This document shows, in pieces, positions 1 through 10,076 of a stretch of DNA of 47,075 bases. The position numbers were made by a program, and so were the translations under genes. The notes beneath the pieces are model-generated. The model was not told the DNA's origin. It ran no database searches and saw nothing but the letters and a program-made list of their open reading frames with translations. The stretch is from Clostridiales bacterium (GTDB taxonomy: Bacteria; Bacillota; Clostridia; Christensenellales; Aristaeellaceae). The DNA is taken from contig JAAYEI010000023.1 of assembly GCA_012728815.1 (NCBI GenBank), positions 1 through 47,075 on the forward strand. The letters are read 5' to 3'. Within the stretch, counting starts at the first letter, position 1, and each line of letters starts with the position of its first letter.

Positions 1-629
1 CGGATGACCGCCATCTCGTGGGTGATCAGCAGGATGGTGATGCCAAGGCGGCGGTTGATGTCCTGCAGCAGGTCCAGGATGGATTGGGTGGTCATCGGGT
101 CCAGGGCGCTGGTGGCCTCATCGCACAGCAGCAGGTCCGGCTCGTTGGCCAGGGCCCTGGCAATGCCCACCCGCTGGCGCTGGCCGCCGGACAGCTGGGC
201 CGGGTAGGCTCGCGCCTTGTCCTGCAGGCCCACGATGTCCAGCAGCTGCGCCACGCGCTGGTCCGCCGCCTTGCGGCTCACGCCGGTAATCTCCAGCGGG
301 TAGCGGATATTCTGCGCCACGGTGCGCTGCATGAAGAGGTTGAACTGTTGGAAAATCATCCCCATCTTGCGCCGGGCGCCCAGCAGCTCCTGCCGGTTCA
401 TGGCCAGGATGTCCTGGCCGCGGTAGATGATCTGCCCCTCATTGGGGGTGTCCAGGCGGTTGATGCAGCGGATCAGGGTGGACTTGCCGGCGCCGGACAT
501 GCCGACGATGCCGTAAATCTGCCCCTCCTGCACCTGCAGGCTGATGTCGTTGAGGGCGGTCACGCGGTTCTCCGCGTCCGCGAAAATCTTGGACAGCCCC
601 CTGACCTCAATCAGCACCTTGCTAGACAC
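1..629 (-). CDS. metN: Methionine ABC importer ATP-binding protein MetN (C-terminus off the window)
   Basis: ATPase of the MetNIQ importer, which takes up methionine across the cytoplasmic membrane. About 209 N-terminal residues are visible. Seen in order: the Walker A motif GMSGAGKST, a Q-loop in MIFQQFN, the signature [15 protein letters not shown], the Walker B stretch [12 protein letters not shown] and an H-loop ITHEM. The wording DEATSALDP plus the early QQFNLF is typical of MetN among amino-acid importer ATPases. The C-terminal regulatory domain, if present, and metI/metQ lie beyond position 1. I chose the GTG at 629: a GGGGA ribosome site lies about 7 nt upstream, and the ATG at 645 hits an in-frame stop after seven codons. 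It is preceded by a Met-rich leader ORF and terminator, which supports a methionine substrate. Family call is firm; substrate is well supported by the leader. Confidence 0.9.
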   Translation of the reverse strand, partial: MSSKVLIEVRGLSKIFADAENRVTALNDISLQVQEGQIYGIVGMSGAGKSTLIRCINRLDTPNEGQIIYRGQDILAMNRQELLGARRKMGMIFQQFNLFMQRTVAQNIRYPLEITGVSRKAADQRVAQLLDIVGLQDKARAYPAQLSGGQRQRVGIARALANEPDLLLCDEATSALDPMTTQSILDLLQDINRRLGITILLITHEMAVI

Positions 630-648
630 TGTTGTCCCCTTTCATACG

Positions 649-678
649 AAAAACCCGCTTCGCACTTCGGCAAGCGGG
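649..678 (-). terminator. Intrinsic terminator in the metN leader (attenuator hairpin)
   Basis: On the minus strand CCCGCTT (678-672) pairs perfectly with AAGCGGG (660-654) across an 11-nt loop, followed at once by five T (653-649). It lies 20 nt before the metN GTG and 25 nt after the leader-ORF stop. An intrinsic terminator between a promoter and its own gene implies conditional readthrough. Confidence 0.8.
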
Positions 679-709
679 CATTGAACGGCGGAAAAGCCTC
701 AATCAGCGC
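674..709 (-). promoter_or_regulatory. Candidate antiterminator helix of the metN leader
   Basis: An alternative fold competes with the terminator. GCG (709-707), ATTGA (703-699) and GGC (698-696) can pair with CGC (676-674), TCAAT (684-680) and GCC (689-687), leaving a 3x3 internal loop and a 2-nt bulge. It uses three bases of the terminator's 5' arm, so the two folds exclude each other. Its 5' arm contains the leader-ORF stop codon: a ribosome that finishes the ORF would cover it, while one stalled on the Met codons (774-733) would leave it free. This pairing was found by eye and is an inference; the helix is short. Confidence 0.45.
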
Positions 710-774
710 AAACCAAGAAGTACGGGATCAAGCATCACGCACATCATGGACATTCGCATCGCCATAGAACGCAT
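703..774 (-). CDS. Methionine-rich leader peptide upstream of metN (23 aa)
   Basis: Short ORF starting MRSMAMRMSMMCVM and ending in LLGLR before TGA: seven of the first fourteen codons are ATG, including one tandem pair. It has a strong purine-rich ribosome site (790-781, GGAGGGAGGG) 6 nt before the ATG. A TTGACA/TATGAT promoter sits upstream and a terminator hairpin downstream, before metN. This is the layout of his/trp/leu-type leader peptides, in which ribosome stalling at codons for a scarce amino acid prevents termination. Here the cognate amino acid would be methionine, matching the importer encoded next. The peptide itself probably has no function. I did not find T-box (AGGGTGG) or SAM riboswitch hallmarks in the leader. 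The ORF and signals are plainly visible; their regulatory role is inferred. Confidence 0.75.
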   Translation of the reverse strand: MRSMAMRMSMMCVMLDPVLLGLR

Positions 775-805
775 TCTGATCCCTCCCTCCTGTCAAACTG
801 TGGGC

Positions 806-835
806 ATCATACCCCCTGCCGCGGCAATTTGTCAA
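806..835 (-). promoter_or_regulatory. Promoter of the metN leader transcript
   Basis: Perfect -35 TTGACA (835-830), 18-nt spacer, -10 TATGAT (811-806) on the minus strand. Transcription would begin near 799, giving a 5' UTR of about 25 nt before the leader ORF. Confidence 0.75.
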
Positions 836-888
836 GCGACGGCTGGTGAAAACAAGATTTAAACAGAACGGCCCGGCGCTGAGGGTGC

Positions 889-2829
889 TTACTCACCTTG
901 CTCCAAGCGCGCCAAGGCGTCTTCCAGGTGCCGATCCGCCTGTTCCCAGCGCTCGTACTGCCGCTCGACCCTGGCCTGCAGCTGGCGGTTGCGGGCAGCC
1001 TGGAGGCTGGCCTTTTCCGGGTCGGCGTAAATGGCGGGGTCCTCCAGCTGGCTGAGGCCCTGGGCCAGCTGGTGCTCGGCCTGCTGCACCGCCAGCTCCG
1101 CCTGTTCCAGGGCCTGCCGTAAGGCTTCAATCTGGGCCGCCTGCTCCCGCTCAGCCCTGCGCTCCCGCGCGATCTGGGTGCGGGTGCGCTCCGGCGCCTG
1201 GTCGTCCGTCCCTTCCTCCAAGCGGCGCAGCTGGGCCTGGTAGTCGTCATAGTTGCCCTCATAGGCGGTGAGGCCCTCCGGGCCCATGACCAGCACGCGG
1301 TTGGCAAAGCGGTTGATGAAGTAACGGTCGTGGGATACTGCCAGGATGGTGCCCTCATAGCCGTCCAGTGCCTGTTCCAGCGCCTCTCGGCTGTCCGCGT
1401 CCAGGTGGTTGGTGGGCTCATCCAGCAACAGAAAATTGTCCCTGCGCAGCATCAGCTTGGTCAGGCTGACGCGGCTGCGCTCACCACCGGACAACAGGCG
1501 CAGCGGCACAAACACATCATCCGCCGAAAACAGGAAAAGCCCCAGCGCGCCGCGCACCTGGCTCTGGTTCAGGGCAGGGAAGGCATCCCAGACCTCGTTC
1601 AGCACGTCCTTGTTGAGGTCCAGGTCCTGCTGGCGCTGGTCAAAATAGCCAACCTGGGCCTTGGGCCCATAGCGCAGCTCCCCTGCGTCCAGCGGTTCCC
1701 TGCCCATCAGGCAGCGCAGCAGGGTGGTCTTGCCAATGCCGTTGGGGCCAATCAGGGCAACACGGTCCCCGCCGCGCAGCTTCAGGTCAAGGCCATCAAA
1801 CAGCACCCGCTCACCAAAGGCCTTGCGCAGGCCTTCCGCCTCCAGGGCGATGTCGCCCAGCAGCCGCTTGGTCTCAAAGCGGAACATGATCTGCTTCTCT
1901 TCCTCCGGCCGCTCCACCAGCTCCATGCGCGCCAGCGCCTTTTCACGGCTCTCCGCCGCGCGGATGGACTTCTCCCGGTTGAAGCTGCGGAAGCGCGCGA
2001 TGATGGCCCGCTGGCGCATGATCTCCTTTTGCTGTAGCTGCCAGGCTTTGTCCCTTGCCGCGTGGCGCTCCGCCCGCTGCTTCAGGTAGCTGGTGTAGTT
2101 TCCATGGTAGGTTTCCAGGGTGCCAAACAGCAGTTCCGCCATGCCGGTGCACACAGCGTTGAGGAAATAGCGGTCATGGGAAACCAGCATCACGCTGCCG
2201 GGATATTCCATCAGGTAGCTCTCCAGCCAGGCCATGGTGGTCATGTCCAGGTGGTTGGTGGGCTCATCCAGAAGCAGCAAATCCGGCTTTTGCAGCAGCA
2301 GGCGGGCCAGGTTCAGGCGGGTCAGCTCCCCGCCGGACAAGGTCGCGGCCTCCTGCTGGTGGCGCTCCTGGCCAAAGCCCAGGCCGCCCAACACGCCCAG
2401 CACCTGGGAGCTGGCCTCGTAGCCCCCTTCACGCTCAAACAGCTCCATCAGCCTGGCATATTCGCTCAAAACGGGCTGCAGTTCCTCTTCAGAGAGCTGC
2501 TCCCCCATCTGCCGTTCAAGGGCCCGCAGCTTCTGTTCCATGGCGCTCAGGCCCCGCAACGCCTCCTGGGCTTCCTGCAGGACGCTGGCGCCCGACGCGG
2601 GCTGATAGATCTGTGTCAGGTACCCGACGCGGATGCCGCGGGCAAAGCTGACCTGGCCCTCGTCGGCTTGCAGTTCCCCGCACAAAATGCGCAGCAGGGT
2701 GGTTTTCCCGCTGCCATTGACCCCAACCAGGCCGATCCGCTCGCCTGATTTCAGGGTGAAGCTGACGTCCCGCAGCACTTCATCCGTGCCAAAGGACTTG
2801 GCCACCCGGGCCAGTTCAAAGACTATCAA
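889..2829 (-). CDS. ABC-F family ATPase (YdiF/Uup-like translation factor)
   Basis: Soluble duplicated ABC ATPase of the ABC-F family, whose members bind the ribosomal E site rather than transport. 646 aa, with no membrane segment. The first cassette has GVNGSGKTT (about residue 37), LSGGELTRLNLARLLL and DEPTNHLD. An arginine- and lysine-rich linker with RSFNREKSIRAAESREK follows (P-site interaction motif region, residues about 235-315). The second cassette has GPNGIGKTT, LSGGERSRVSLTKLML and a second DEPTNHLD. Residues from about 545 form a charged coiled-coil tail, as in YdiF/Uup-type members. It follows secG by 68 nt and may share its promoter. Whether it is a housekeeping factor or an antibiotic-resistance type cannot be told by eye; the long C-terminal coiled coil and context favour housekeeping. 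Confidence 0.88.
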   Translation of the reverse strand: MIVFELARVAKSFGTDEVLRDVSFTLKSGERIGLVGVNGSGKTTLLRILCGELQADEGQVSFARGIRVGYLTQIYQPASGASVLQEAQEALRGLSAMEQKLRALERQMGEQLSEEELQPVLSEYARLMELFEREGGYEASSQVLGVLGGLGFGQERHQQEAATLSGGELTRLNLARLLLQKPDLLLLDEPTNHLDMTTMAWLESYLMEYPGSVMLVSHDRYFLNAVCTGMAELLFGTLETYHGNYTSYLKQRAERHAARDKAWQLQQKEIMRQRAIIARFRSFNREKSIRAAESREKALARMELVERPEEEKQIMFRFETKRLLGDIALEAEGLRKAFGERVLFDGLDLKLRGGDRVALIGPNGIGKTTLLRCLMGREPLDAGELRYGPKAQVGYFDQRQQDLDLNKDVLNEVWDAFPALNQSQVRGALGLFLFSADDVFVPLRLLSGGERSRVSLTKLMLRRDNFLLLDEPTNHLDADSREALEQALDGYEGTILAVSHDRYFINRFANRVLVMGPEGLTAYEGNYDDYQAQLRRLEEGTDDQAPERTRTQIARERRAEREQAAQIEALRQALEQAELAVQQAEHQLAQGLSQLEDPAIYADPEKASLQAARNRQLQARVERQYERWEQADRHLEDALARLEQGE

Positions 2830-2897
2830 GCGTTGATCCTTCCAAAGAAAAACAGCCGGCGCTGTGCGCAGCGTCAGCTGTCAGAACGTGGCATGGC

Positions 2898-3140
2898 TCA
2901 GATAAAAATCAACACCAGGCCCAGCACGACAAAGGCAATGGCGCTGCCCTTGGTGAGGGTGGCCAGCCTGCCTTCGAGGGTCCTGGTCTTGTTCTTGCCA
3001 AAGAAGCTGCTGGCGCCGCTGCCGCCACCGGTCAGGGCGCCAATGCCGTCGGCGTCCCCTTTCTGGAGCAGCACGGACACAATCAGGGCCAGGGAGGCCA
3101 GCAGCAGCAAGGAAGTAAACACAACTTGAAGCGTGGTCAT
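2898..3140 (-). CDS. secG: Preprotein translocase subunit SecG
   Basis: Small membrane subunit of the SecYEG channel that assists protein export. 80 aa, the usual length. The first hydrophobic helix (about residues 5-24) ends in VLLQKGDADGIG. A glycine/serine-rich loop with GGGSGASSFFGKNK follows, and a second helix near the C-terminus (GSAIAFVVLGLVLIFI) completes the two-helix SecG pattern. In many Firmicutes secG precedes rnr and smpB; here an ABC-F gene follows instead. A TTGTAA/TATCAT promoter lies directly upstream. Confidence 0.92.
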   Translation of the reverse strand: MTTLQVVFTSLLLLASLALIVSVLLQKGDADGIGALTGGGSGASSFFGKNKTRTLEGRLATLTKGSAIAFVVLGLVLIFI

Positions 3141-3173
3141 CAGGAAAACCCCCTACATAAAATCAACAGGTGA

Positions 3174-3202
3174 ATGATAGCACTAAGCAGGAGAGATTAC
3201 AA
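3174..3202 (-). promoter_or_regulatory. Promoter of secG
   Basis: -35 TTGTAA (3202-3197), 17-nt spacer, -10 TATCAT (3179-3174), pointing at secG 34 nt downstream. Confidence 0.55.
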
Positions 3203-3262
3203 GCGCATGGCGCTGGATAGGCAAGGTTGTTCAGGCAGTCCTCGCAGCCGTCCACCTCGGCC

Positions 3263-5050
3263 TCAGGGTGCCTTGGGCTTGTAGGTATAGCGCGCGATCA
3301 GCCTGGGAATGTTGCCGTAGATACCAAAAGCATCCGCGTACAGGCGGTATCGCTGGCCCAGCTCCCACTGGGTCTTGGTTTGGTTCTCCACCATGACCAG
3401 CCGCTCGCTGCCGCTGCCGTCAGCCGCGTCAAAGAGCACCAGCTGGGGCTTGTTGCTGACAATCTCCTTCACAGGGCCTGTGAAGGTGTAGATCTGGGTG
3501 TTGTTGATGCGGGTGGTGAGGTTGGCCAGCAGGTCCGGATAACCCCAGCTGTCCAGCGCCCAGGCTTTTCGGGTGTAGATGTCCGGGCTGGGCAGGTAGT
3601 ACACATCGTACTTGACGGTGGTGGGGTTCTTGTCCGGGAAGTCGGCGCGGATTTCCACTGTGTTGTAGCCAATCTTGGGGAAGACCGCCTCAAAGCTGAA
3701 CACACCGGTGCTGCCCAGCTGGCTGACATCCAGGTTCTTGTGGGGGCTGAGCACCGTGATGGTGGCCCCGGCGCGGGTGGTGGCGTGGATGGTCATGCTG
3801 TCATTGGAGCTTTCATCATCCAGGGTGCTTGCCAGGTCCAGCGGGATGTCCTGCACCGCGCGGTAGATGTTGATGCTGACGGTGTTCTCCCGGTAGTACT
3901 GGCTGCGCACGGAGATGTTGATGATGTTGTCACCCACAGGCTGCACATCGGCGTTGTAGGTGATAAAGCCGCTTTGGGTGTTGACAAAGGAGGAATAGTC
4001 CTCGCCGTTGATCAGCACACGGCTGTTTTGCATCACATGGAAGCGGATGTTGTACACCGGCGTGCTGACCTCCAGCCGGGTCACGTCCGGGTTGAGCATG
4101 GTGATGGGCGAGAGCGGGATGTCAATGGTGTAGCGCACGCTGTCCATCTGGCGCTGCTCGCCGGAGCTGGTGCGGATATACGGGGTCAATTCCACCTCCA
4201 TGCTGGGCTCGGTGACCTCTTCCATCAGCTCATACCAGATGTAGTCTGCCACCTGGAAGGTGGCGTAGCCGCCGGTGACGATGTAACTCTTGCGCAGCTC
4301 CTTGATGTAGATCTGCGCGCCCTCGGGGGCGGGGATGGAGATGGTATGGGCCGCCATCTCATCCAGGATGGAGGCGGTGATGACCGGCTGGGGCGTGATG
4401 GCCGCCTCCTGGCGCTGAACCAGCCAGGGCTTGAGCACAAACTGGTACAGGGAGAACAGGCCCACCCCCACCAGCAGGGCGATGGCCAGGAAGGGCAGCA
4501 CCCGCCGCCAGCCAAACAAGCGCCTGCGCTTGCGTTTGGGCAGCGGCATCTGCAGGCTGCCCACCGCGCGGGGGTTGAAGTGGATATCGTCCCCGGCCAG
4601 GGCGTAGTAGGAAGGCTGGTCCACAAAGCCGTCATAGTCAACCGGGGAGGCTTCACGCTCCAGCGCCTCCTGGCTGCGGCGGAAGGTGCCGGGATCCGCG
4701 AAAAAGCGGTTGCGCCGCGCGGAGGCGGACACCTGGGTGCCCGAGGGCGCAAACCCCCGCTCGGCCCCCAGGGAGCGCAGCTGGCGCTGCTTGGCCTCGC
4801 CCCGGCGCTTGCGCTCGTGCAGGCTCAGCATCTCCTGGGCCAGGCGGTCCAGCTTGTCATCCCGGACGGATTCGTTGCCAAAGTCATCCACCTGGATATG
4901 GGTTGGGCCTTCCTCAGGAACAGGCGCGGTCTGCTTGAGCGCCTCAGCCGGGGTGGGCGCAGGCTGCCCCAGCCTGGCCAAGGGGTGGCCACACTTGAAG
5001 CACTGGGGGAAGCTCGCGCGGTTCCAGTGACCGCATGCAGGGCATTTCAT
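3263..5050 (-). CDS. Zinc-ribbon, single-pass membrane protein of unknown function
   Basis: I do not recognise a named family. 595 aa. The N-terminus is a four-cysteine zinc ribbon (C3, C6, C17, C20 in CPACGHWN...CFKCG). A charged, probably coiled-coil cytoplasmic stretch follows (residues about 60-175), with a basic KRKRRR patch just before one transmembrane helix (about 183-205). The remaining ~390 residues are rich in beta-type sequence with Ig-like alternation (for example TRAGATITVLSP and SFEAVFPKIGYNTVEIRADF). By the positive-inside rule the ribbon is cytoplasmic and the large domain is outside. It is the last gene of a murC-lepA-this gene run, starting 41 nt after lepA stops. A role at the cell envelope is likely but unproven; ribbon-plus-extracellular-domain proteins of this shape are common in Clostridia. 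Confidence 0.75.
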   Translation of the reverse strand: MKCPACGHWNRASFPQCFKCGHPLARLGQPAPTPAEALKQTAPVPEEGPTHIQVDDFGNESVRDDKLDRLAQEMLSLHERKRRGEAKQRQLRSLGAERGFAPSGTQVSASARRNRFFADPGTFRRSQEALEREASPVDYDGFVDQPSYYALAGDDIHFNPRAVGSLQMPLPKRKRRRLFGWRRVLPFLAIALLVGVGLFSLYQFVLKPWLVQRQEAAITPQPVITASILDEMAAHTISIPAPEGAQIYIKELRKSYIVTGGYATFQVADYIWYELMEEVTEPSMEVELTPYIRTSSGEQRQMDSVRYTIDIPLSPITMLNPDVTRLEVSTPVYNIRFHVMQNSRVLINGEDYSSFVNTQSGFITYNADVQPVGDNIINISVRSQYYRENTVSINIYRAVQDIPLDLASTLDDESSNDSMTIHATTRAGATITVLSPHKNLDVSQLGSTGVFSFEAVFPKIGYNTVEIRADFPDKNPTTVKYDVYYLPSPDIYTRKAWALDSWGYPDLLANLTTRINNTQIYTFTGPVKEIVSNKPQLVLFDAADGSGSERLVMVENQTKTQWELGQRYRLYADAFGIYGNIPRLIARYTYKPKAP

Positions 5051-5091
5051 CTCTTGTCTCTATCCTTGACTTGGCGGGGAGGCGCCCAGGC

Positions 5092-6900
<1,809 letters not shown>

Positions 6901-6913
6901 GTTGCCTCCGTCC

Positions 6914-8320
6914 TTATGTGCTGTGGTCAAGCAGCGCCGCGTTCCGCTGCATTTGGTCGTTGAGCAGGTTGATGTTGCCGCAGCCCATGGTGAGCACCAG
7001 GTCACCCGGGCGTCCATGTTCCAGCAGCCAGGCCTCGGTGCGGTCAAAATCCGGCGTGTGGATGGCATGTACGCCATGTTCGCGCATGCCCGCCACCAGC
7101 ATCTGGCTGTTGATGTCGCCGGGGTCCACCTCCCTGGCGGCAAAAATGTCCGTGACCAAGGTGATGTCCGCCTTCCGGGTGCAGGTGAGGTAGTCCTCAA
7201 ACAGGGTTTTGACCCGGCTGTATGTGTGCGGCTGCATCACCGCGATGACGCGGCGGCCTTGCAGGACAGCCATGTCCACCGCGGCGCGCATCTCCGCCGG
7301 GTTGTGTCCGTAGTCGTGGTATAAGTCCATCCCCCGGACCTGGCCGGTGTGCTCAAAGCGCCGGTGTGCCCCGGTAAAGCCGGCCAGCGCCTCCGCTGCG
7401 CTGTCCATGTCCAGCCCCAGGTGGTGGGCCACCGCCAGCGCCGCCAACGCGTGCAGGGCGTTGAAGCGGCCGGGCACGCTGAGGCGCGCCTGGCACAGGA
7501 CACGGTTCCGGTGCACCACATTAAAGGTGGCCATGCCACGCTGATCGAAACTGAGCCCGCTGGCCTGATAGTCTGATCCCGGCTGCTCGCCATATAGCAG
7601 CAGGCTGCGTGCACGGGGCTTCAGCTGGCCCAGCACGCGCAGCACCCGCTCATCGCTGCCCAGCGCCAGCACCACACCATCTTCCGGCAGTTTCTCCAGA
7701 AACTGAAGGTAGGCCGCCTCCACCTGGTCCATGTCGCCATAGCAGTCCAGGTGGTCCTCCTCGATGTTGAGCAGCACGGCGAAGCTGACCGGCATGTGCA
7801 GGAAGCTGCGGTTAAACTCGCAGGCTTCAGCCACAAACAGGCCGCTGCTGCCCTGACGGACGCTGCCGCCTATTGCGTCCAGGCTGCCGCCCAGGTGGAC
7901 GGCGGGGTCCGCGCCCAGGTCGCTGAGAACCTGGGCAATCATGGCGGTGGTGGTGGTCTTTCCATGAGTGCCGCACACGCAGACCTGCCGGTCGTAGCCC
8001 GCCATCAGCAAGCCCAGCAGCACGGCGCGCTCCATCTGGGGGATGTGCAGGCGCGTCGCCGCCTGGCGCTCCGGGTCATCCGTGGCGATGGCGGCTGAAT
8101 ACACCAGCAGCCCGGCGCCAGGCACCATCTCAGGGTGATGCCCGGCGCGCGCGTCAACCCCCAGATCCCGCAGCAGGGCCAGGGTGGCGCTGTCAGCTGA
8201 ATCGCTGCCGGATACCGCAAAGCCATCCGCCCGCAGCATCTGCGCCAGGCCGGACATGCTGGCCCCGCCGATGCCCACCAGGTGCACCCGCTGGCCCTTG
8301 AATGCGGTCAGCCCGCTCAT
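6914..8320 (-). CDS. murC: UDP-N-acetylmuramate--L-alanine ligase
   Basis: Cytoplasmic Mur ligase adding the first amino acid, L-Ala, to UDP-MurNAc in peptidoglycan synthesis. 468 aa. Seen: N-terminal Rossmann-like [12 protein letters not shown], the ATP-binding P-loop GTHGKTTTT (about residue 110), the central EEDHLD motif, and the C-terminal [13 protein letters not shown] ligase motif. The ATG at 8320 (MSGLTAFKG) is preceded by GGAGGT 8 nt upstream; an in-frame ATG at 8344 would place this site inside the gene. It has its own promoter in the gap after the glycosylase gene and leads the murC-lepA run. Confidence 0.96.
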   Translation of the reverse strand: MSGLTAFKGQRVHLVGIGGASMSGLAQMLRADGFAVSGSDSADSATLALLRDLGVDARAGHHPEMVPGAGLLVYSAAIATDDPERQAATRLHIPQMERAVLLGLLMAGYDRQVCVCGTHGKTTTTAMIAQVLSDLGADPAVHLGGSLDAIGGSVRQGSSGLFVAEACEFNRSFLHMPVSFAVLLNIEEDHLDCYGDMDQVEAAYLQFLEKLPEDGVVLALGSDERVLRVLGQLKPRARSLLLYGEQPGSDYQASGLSFDQRGMATFNVVHRNRVLCQARLSVPGRFNALHALAALAVAHHLGLDMDSAAEALAGFTGAHRRFEHTGQVRGMDLYHDYGHNPAEMRAAVDMAVLQGRRVIAVMQPHTYSRVKTLFEDYLTCTRKADITLVTDIFAAREVDPGDINSQMLVAGMREHGVHAIHTPDFDRTEAWLLEHGRPGDLVLTMGCGNINLLNDQMQRNAALLDHST

Positions 8321-8357
8321 TGGCACCCCACCTCCTTCATCCACCGGTCAATGTCCA

Positions 8358-8386
8358 ATTATACCGGTGTGCCAGCCTGCTGACAA
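8358..8386 (-). promoter_or_regulatory. Promoter of murC-lepA
   Basis: -35 TTGTCA (8386-8381), 17-nt spacer, -10 TATAAT (8363-8358). It sits entirely in the 68-nt gap between the upstream glycosylase gene and murC. Confidence 0.7.
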
Positions 8387-8388
8387 GT

Positions 8389-9204
8389 TCAGCCCCCCGC
8401 CGCCCGGCCTGCCTGATGGCGGGCGTAGCAAAACAGGTATTGCTGCAGGATGCCGGCCACGCCCTTGTAGCGCTCAAAAGGGAAGCCCGTGGGGTAGTGC
8501 TGGCGCAGCACCCGGTCTATCCACACGTCCACAGGAAAAGCGTCCATGCGCTGGTAAGCGAACAGCATCACGCAGGAGGCCACCTTGACCCCCACGCCGG
8601 GCAGCGTCATCAGGCTGGCCGCAAGCTGGGCATCGGGCAAATCGGCCAGCGCGCCCAGGTCAATCCGGCCCTCATGCACCAGCCTCGCGCTCTGGCTGAT
8701 GAAGGGCACCCGGTAGCCCAGCCCGCAAGCGGCCAGGTCCTCATCGCTGGCCCGCGCCAGCGCCCCCGGGGTGGGAAAGGCGTGCACCCCCGGGGCAATT
8801 TGTTCCCCGAAACGCAGGGCCAGCTGCGACACGCACCGGGTGATAGCCGGGATGCTCTTGCGCTGGGAGATGATGAAGGCCATCAAGGTTTCAAAAGGCT
8901 CCTGGCGCAGGATGCGCATTCCCCGGGCATAGCGCAGCGCGCTGGCCAGGTAGGGGTCCTCCCCTGTACCCAGCGCCTCAAGCGCGTCATAGTTCCGCCC
9001 CAAATCAAAGTAGTCATGCCACAGCCTGTCAAAGGTCTGCTGGTCACAGGACAGGTCAAAGCTGCCACCGCCCAGGTCGTGCAGGTACAGTTGATGACCA
9101 TGGGCCACCAGGTGATATGCGCCGTCCTGAAGCTGGACAAAGCGGAAGCACTGCCCGCTCCTGGCGGTCAGGGACAGGTTGAAACCGGGCATCACAACGC
9201 GCAT
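8389..9204 (-). CDS. 8-oxoguanine DNA glycosylase, OGG1 type (HhH-GPD)
   Basis: Base-excision repair glycosylase/AP lyase that removes oxidised guanine. 271 aa. The N-terminal domain holds FNLSLTARSGQCFRF, typical of OGG1/AlkA-like proteins. The helix-hairpin-helix is LPGVGVKVASCVMLF, whose lysine is the expected Schiff-base nucleophile, followed by the catalytic aspartate in FPVDVWIDR. The combination of Lys and Asp indicates a bifunctional enzyme. The start at 9204 has a GGAGG site 4 nt upstream; a longer upstream frame lacks one. It is divergent from murI across about 98 bp with facing promoters. Bacterial OGG1-type enzymes occur in Clostridia alongside or instead of MutM. Confidence 0.88.
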   Translation of the reverse strand: MRVVMPGFNLSLTARSGQCFRFVQLQDGAYHLVAHGHQLYLHDLGGGSFDLSCDQQTFDRLWHDYFDLGRNYDALEALGTGEDPYLASALRYARGMRILRQEPFETLMAFIISQRKSIPAITRCVSQLALRFGEQIAPGVHAFPTPGALARASDEDLAACGLGYRVPFISQSARLVHEGRIDLGALADLPDAQLAASLMTLPGVGVKVASCVMLFAYQRMDAFPVDVWIDRVLRQHYPTGFPFERYKGVAGILQQYLFCYARHQAGRAAGG

Positions 9205-9230
9205 ACGTCCTCCTGGCTGTTGATGACGAC

Positions 9231-9239
9231 ATTGTAACA
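9231..9239 (-). promoter_or_regulatory. Extended -10 promoter element for the glycosylase gene
   Basis: TGTTACAAT on the minus strand, a TGn-TACAAT extended -10, 27 nt before the start codon. No good -35 hexamer is visible. Confidence 0.4.
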
Positions 9240-9278
9240 CACCGGCGGGCCGGGCAGCCCACAGTGCCCCGGCTGTGC

Positions 9279-9284
9279 TATAAT
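9279..9284 (+). promoter_or_regulatory. Extended -10 promoter element for murI
   Basis: TATAAT preceded by TGC gives an extended -10 box 18 nt before the murI start. The -35 position is poor, so the TG extension may carry recognition. Confidence 0.5.
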
Positions 9285-9302
9285 CAGTCGCAGGAGGTGC
9301 CT

Positions 9303-10076
9303 ATGCACAGCGGTCAGGCCATTGGTTTTTTTGACAGCGGATTGGGCGGGCTGAGCGTGCTGGCCAGCGCCAAGCAACAGCTGCCTTATGAATCCTTCAT
9401 TTATTTGGGCGACAGCGCCAACGCCCCTTATGGTACCAAAAGCGACAGCGAGGTGCTGGCGCTCAGCCAGCGCGCGGTGGCGGAGCTGGTCAAGCTGGGC
9501 ATCAAGGCCCTGGTCATCGCCTGCAACACGGCCACCGGCGTGGCTGTCCAGCCCCTGCGGGAGCAATACAGCTTCCCCATCATTGGGCTGGAACCGGCGC
9601 TGAAACTGGCGGCCAACACCAGCCAGGGCGGCGCCATCCTGGTGATGGCCACCCCGCTGACCCTGAAAAGCCAGAAGTACCAGCAGCTGTACGACCAGTA
9701 CGGCCACCGGGCAATTTCCCTGCCCTGCCCGGGGCTGATGGATTTTGTGGAGCGGGAGGAGTTCAGCGGCTCGGCGCTGGACAGCTACCTGCAAAACCTG
9801 TTCCTGCCCTTCCAGGGCACCCCGCTGGCGGCGGTGGTGCTGGGCTGCACCCATTACCTGTTCCTGCGCGAGGCCATCACCCGCCACCTGCCCCAGGGCA
9901 CCCCGATGGTGGACAGCAACGACGGCGTCACCCGCCAGCTGATCAGGCGCCTGAAAGAAGAAAACCTGCTGGCCCCGCAAGGGCCGGCAGGCAATGTGCG
10001 GTTGATCAGCACCGGGGGGCTGGAGAAGGCGGAACAGCTGGCGCGGATGTTCCGGCTGGCTCAGCGCCTGCTCTGA
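9303..10076 (+). CDS. murI: Glutamate racemase
   Basis: Makes D-glutamate from L-glutamate for peptidoglycan. 257 aa, the usual length. Seen: N-terminal GFFDSGLGGLSVL with the first catalytic region, YLGDSANAPYGTKS, the catalytic-cysteine motif VIACNTATGVAV, and the second cysteine in VVLGCTHYLFL. Start at 9303 chosen because GGAGGTG lies 4 nt upstream; the frame is open 13 codons further without such a site. Its last 16 nt overlap the 3' end of the convergent riboflavin kinase gene. Confidence 0.96.
   Translation: MHSGQAIGFFDSGLGGLSVLASAKQQLPYESFIYLGDSANAPYGTKSDSEVLALSQRAVAELVKLGIKALVIACNTATGVAVQPLREQYSFPIIGLEPALKLAANTSQGGAILVMATPLTLKSQKYQQLYDQYGHRAISLPCPGLMDFVEREEFSGSALDSYLQNLFLPFQGTPLAAVVLGCTHYLFLREAITRHLPQGTPMVDSNDGVTRQLIRRLKEENLLAPQGPAGNVRLISTGGLEKAEQLARMFRLAQRLL

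Noticed and set aside
791..796. Second TTGACA hexamer in the metN leader
   Set aside because: No -10 element lies at 16-18 nt from it; the hexamer at 830-835 has one.
640..830. SAM riboswitch or methionine T-box upstream of metN
   Set aside because: No T-box AGGGTGG sequence, specifier arrangement or SAM-I core motifs were found by eye; a Met-rich ORF with its own RBS and a terminator explains the region better.
6901..7200. 100-codon N-terminal extension of LepA
   Set aside because: It lies wholly over murC in another frame; the family start [12 protein letters not shown] at 6900 has a GGAGG site.
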